Origin: CAYRHS01 sp964424125
GTDB taxonomy: Bacteria > Actinomycetota > Acidimicrobiia > IMCC26256 > JAOSJL01
Reading direction: 5' to 3'
DNA: 14,953 nt
Assembly: GCA_964424125.1 (NCBI GenBank)
Contig: CAYRHS010000077.1
Location: 1 to 14,953, forward strand
Under the pieces are notes generated by a model that was given only the letters and a program-made list of their open reading frames with translations, was not told the DNA's origin and made no database searches. Made by a program: the position numbers and the translations under genes. Positions 13,214-14,953 of this stretch are shown here, in pieces; within the stretch, counting starts at the first letter, position 1, and the number at the start of each line of letters is the position of its first letter.

Positions 13214-14374
13214 GTGCTGAGCGCGCAACAGGTCCGCTCCCGCGTGGCGGTGCTCGAGGAGCTCGCTTCGCCGCGAAAGGTCGCGGTGTCCACTGCCCGG
13301 CTGGCGCGGCTCATGATGCACGCCGCCGTCGACGACACCGCGTCCGCGATCGTCAAACGCTTCCATCCGATGACCCGCCTGGACTTCGCACGCGTCGAGG
13401 CCGAAACCATCGCCGCGAGCGAGTACTTCGAACGAGAGGGATGGCTCGCGGAACCCGCGTCCTATCATCGGGAACCGCCGGCGCTCACGGAGCCGGTCCG
13501 CCGTCCCACCCGGTTCCTGGGCCTGCGCTACGAGCACCTGGAGTACCGGAGCGGCTACCAGCCGCACCCCGGCGAGCCCGGCGCCGAACGGTGGCAGTCC
13601 TACGAGCGCAACACCACCGCCCATGCCCGCGTGCTGCGCCACGGGAAGGAGCCTCGCCCCTGGATCGTCTGCGTGCACGGGACCGGGATGGGCTACCCGC
13701 TGACCGACCTGATGGCGTTCCATGCCGCCCACCTCCACATCCAGGAAGGGCTGAACGTGGCGCTCCCGGTGCTCCCGCTCTCGGGTCCGCGACGCCGACG
13801 GGGCCTCGAGATCCAGTTCCCGACCAACGACAACCTCGACAACGTGCACGGTCTCGCGCAGTCGATCTGGGACATCCGGAGGCTCATGTCCTGGATCCGC
13901 CGGCAGCCCGGCGGCGACGACGTCGGCATCCAGGGCATCTCGCTCGGTGGCTACACCGTGGCGTTGTACGCGGCCTTCGACGCCGACCTCAGTTGCGTCA
14001 TCGCCGGTGTGCCGGCATCGGACTTCCCGCAGATGTTCGCTCGCCACCTCCCCTCGTGGATCCAGCGTCGGTTCCCCGAGATGGTCACCTACGGAGCGCG
14101 GATTCATCGCGTCGTATCTCCCCTGGCCCTCCCACCCGCGGTCCCTCCGGAACGGCGCTTCGTGTACGGGGGGCTCGCGGACCGGATGGTCGACCCGGTC
14201 GAGCAGGTCCGCGAGCTCTGGCTCGCGTGGGGCCGACCGCCGATCCACTGGTACGACGGCAGCCACCTGGGCTTCGCCAACTCGGAGGCGGTGCTCGGCT
14301 TCGTGCGGGAATCGCTCGCCCACGCCGGGTTGCTGCCGGCGCGTCAGGACGAGGCTGCGCTCTCTCCCAGGTAG
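13214..14374 (+). CDS. Alpha/beta hydrolase (esterase/lipase-like)
   Basis: Serine hydrolase of the alpha/beta-hydrolase fold, 386 residues from the GTG at 13214, which lies 7 nt after the WS/DGAT stop. An in-frame GTG at 13178 would add 12 residues and overlap that gene by 29 nt; neither has a good ribosome site. The oxyanion strand is CVHGTGMG at 153-160. The nucleophile is Ser243 in GISLGG. The acid is probably Asp323 in GGLADRMVD (Asp327 is an alternative) and the base His351 in GSHLGF, so the triad looks complete. About 140 residues precede the core and may form an N-terminal cap or docking segment. No signal peptide is visible. Next to WS/DGAT, hydrolysis of storage or acyl esters is a reasonable inference; the substrate is unknown. 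Its last 31 nt are antisense to the end of the second livF. Confidence 0.85.
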   Translation: MLSAQQVRSRVAVLEELASPRKVAVSTARLARLMMHAAVDDTASAIVKRFHPMTRLDFARVEAETIAASEYFEREGWLAEPASYHREPPALTEPVRRPTRFLGLRYEHLEYRSGYQPHPGEPGAERWQSYERNTTAHARVLRHGKEPRPWIVCVHGTGMGYPLTDLMAFHAAHLHIQEGLNVALPVLPLSGPRRRRGLEIQFPTNDNLDNVHGLAQSIWDIRRLMSWIRRQPGGDDVGIQGISLGGYTVALYAAFDADLSCVIAGVPASDFPQMFARHLPSWIQRRFPEMVTYGARIHRVVSPLALPPAVPPERRFVYGGLADRMVDPVEQVRELWLAWGRPPIHWYDGSHLGFANSEAVLGFVRESLAHAGLLPARQDEAALSPR

Positions 14375-14953
14375 CTCGCCTGCAGCCGTTCCGTGGCCGA
14401 GGCGATCTCGTCGGCGCGGCCCTCGAGCTCGATCTCACCGTGGTTCATGACGTAGGCTCGGTCCGCCACCTGCAACGCGATGTGGACGTGCTGCTCGACG
14501 AGGAGCACGCCCGCGCCGGTCTTCTCGGCGACCTCGCGCAGGATCGGGATGAGTCGTTCCACGATGATGGGTGCGAGGCCCAGGCTCATCTCGTCGACCA
14601 TGAGGAGCTTCGGCCGTGACACGAGTGCCCGCGCGAGCGCCAGCATCTGCTGCTCGCCTCCCGAGAGCAGGCCCGCGCGCCGCCCCAGGTGTGGTTCGAG
14701 CGCCGGGAAGAACTCGATGGCCAACGCGATCGCGCCGTGGTCGCCGCGGGAGCCGAGACGCAAGTTCTCACGCCCGCTGAGACCGAAGAACAGCGCTCGG
14801 TCCTCGGGGACGTGGGCCACGCCCCGTCGAGCCGTTCGGTAGGGCCGCCGGACCGAGGCGGGCTCGCCGATGGCGCGGATGGTTCCCGCCAGCAGCGGGA
14901 CGATGCCGGAGATGGCGAGCAGCGTGGTGGTCTTGCCGGCGCCGTTCGGTCCG
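14344..14953 (-). CDS. livF: Second LivF-type ABC transporter ATPase (5'-partial)
   Basis: C-terminal 202 residues of an ATPase from another branched-chain-type importer; the start lies beyond the right edge. The frame is open to the window end and begins exactly at Walker A, GPNGAGKTT. The LivF-type HVPEDRALF follows, then the signature LLSGGEQQML, Walker B LLMVDEMSLGLAP, and LLVEQHVHIAL with the switch His. GVAHV near the middle contains a GTG that could look like a start, but the upstream Walker A shows it is internal. Met replaces the Pro of DEPSLGLAP, comparable to Leu in the first LivF. The two LivF copies differ widely outside the motifs, so this is not a recent duplication. It is the last gene of a minus-strand unit whose livG and permease genes would lie to the right. 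Confidence 0.92.
   Translation of the reverse strand, partial: GPNGAGKTTTLLAISGIVPLLAGTIRAIGEPASVRRPYRTARRGVAHVPEDRALFFGLSGRENLRLGSRGDHGAIALAIEFFPALEPHLGRRAGLLSGGEQQMLALARALVSRPKLLMVDEMSLGLAPIIVERLIPILREVAEKTGAGVLLVEQHVHIALQVADRAYVMNHGEIELEGRADEIASATERLQASYLGESAASS

Noticed and set aside
14818..14820. GTG as a complete-gene start for the second livF
   Set aside because: The frame continues upstream through an intact Walker A (GPNGAGKTT) to the window edge, so the gene is partial and this codon is internal.
1..14953. CRISPR array, tRNA, insertion sequence, toxin-antitoxin or defence genes
   Set aside because: No regularly spaced repeats, cloverleaf-like sequence, transposase or nuclease motifs were seen in the window.

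Overview
The window is about 15 kb of dense, very GC-rich chromosomal DNA. Many starts are GTG, the gaps between genes are short, and promoters show up as small AT-rich islets. GC content, a coenzyme-F420-type luciferase-like oxidoreductase, a WS/DGAT wax ester/triacylglycerol synthase and a fused LivH-LivM permease together point to an actinobacterium, possibly of the Acidimicrobiia or a mycobacterium-like lineage. That placement is an inference. No rRNA, tRNA, CRISPR array, insertion sequence, phage gene or origin is visible, and no stretch over 300 bases lacks a gene.

Layout. (i) 2-4784, plus strand: a branched-chain-amino-acid-type (HAAT) ABC importer in the order binding protein (5' end outside the window), one-piece LivH-LivM permease, LivG, LivF. 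The last two junctions are 4-nt GTGA overlaps. (ii) 4747-5427, minus: a TetR-family regulator whose 3' end overlaps livF by 38 nt, divergent from (iii) 5516-6412, plus: an SDR dehydrogenase of the ChsB1/Hsd4A (MFE-2-like) type. (iv) 6435-9201, minus: an acyl-CoA dehydrogenase followed 16 nt later by an aldehyde dehydrogenase. (v) 9279-10289, plus: a luciferase-like, probably F420-dependent oxidoreductase, divergent from the acyl-CoA dehydrogenase, with a perfect hairpin at its 3' end. (vi) 10320-11721, minus: a 208-residue protein I do not recognise (possible winged-helix N-terminus) followed by an enoyl-CoA hydratase. (vii) 11794-14374, plus: a WS/DGAT acyltransferase and an alpha/beta hydrolase. 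(viii) 14344-14953, minus: the C-terminal three quarters or so of a second LivF-type ATPase, so another importer starts beyond the right edge.

How the genes may work together (inference). Acyl-CoA dehydrogenase, enoyl-CoA hydratase and an SDR of the 3-hydroxyacyl-CoA dehydrogenase type cover the first three steps of a beta-oxidation-like spiral. The aldehyde dehydrogenase and F420 enzyme could feed an oxidised substrate into it. WS/DGAT and the hydrolase would store and release acyl groups. Liv-type importers lie on both sides. The simplest reading is an uptake, catabolism and storage locus for a hydrophobic carboxylate (fatty, alicyclic, aromatic or steroid-derived), locally controlled by the TetR protein. 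No thiolase and no acyl-CoA ligase are in the window, so the pathway is incomplete here. Nothing clearly amounts to an undescribed defence or mobile system. The least explained items are the 208-residue protein and two divergent gene pairs that seem to share symmetric, overlapping -10 elements.
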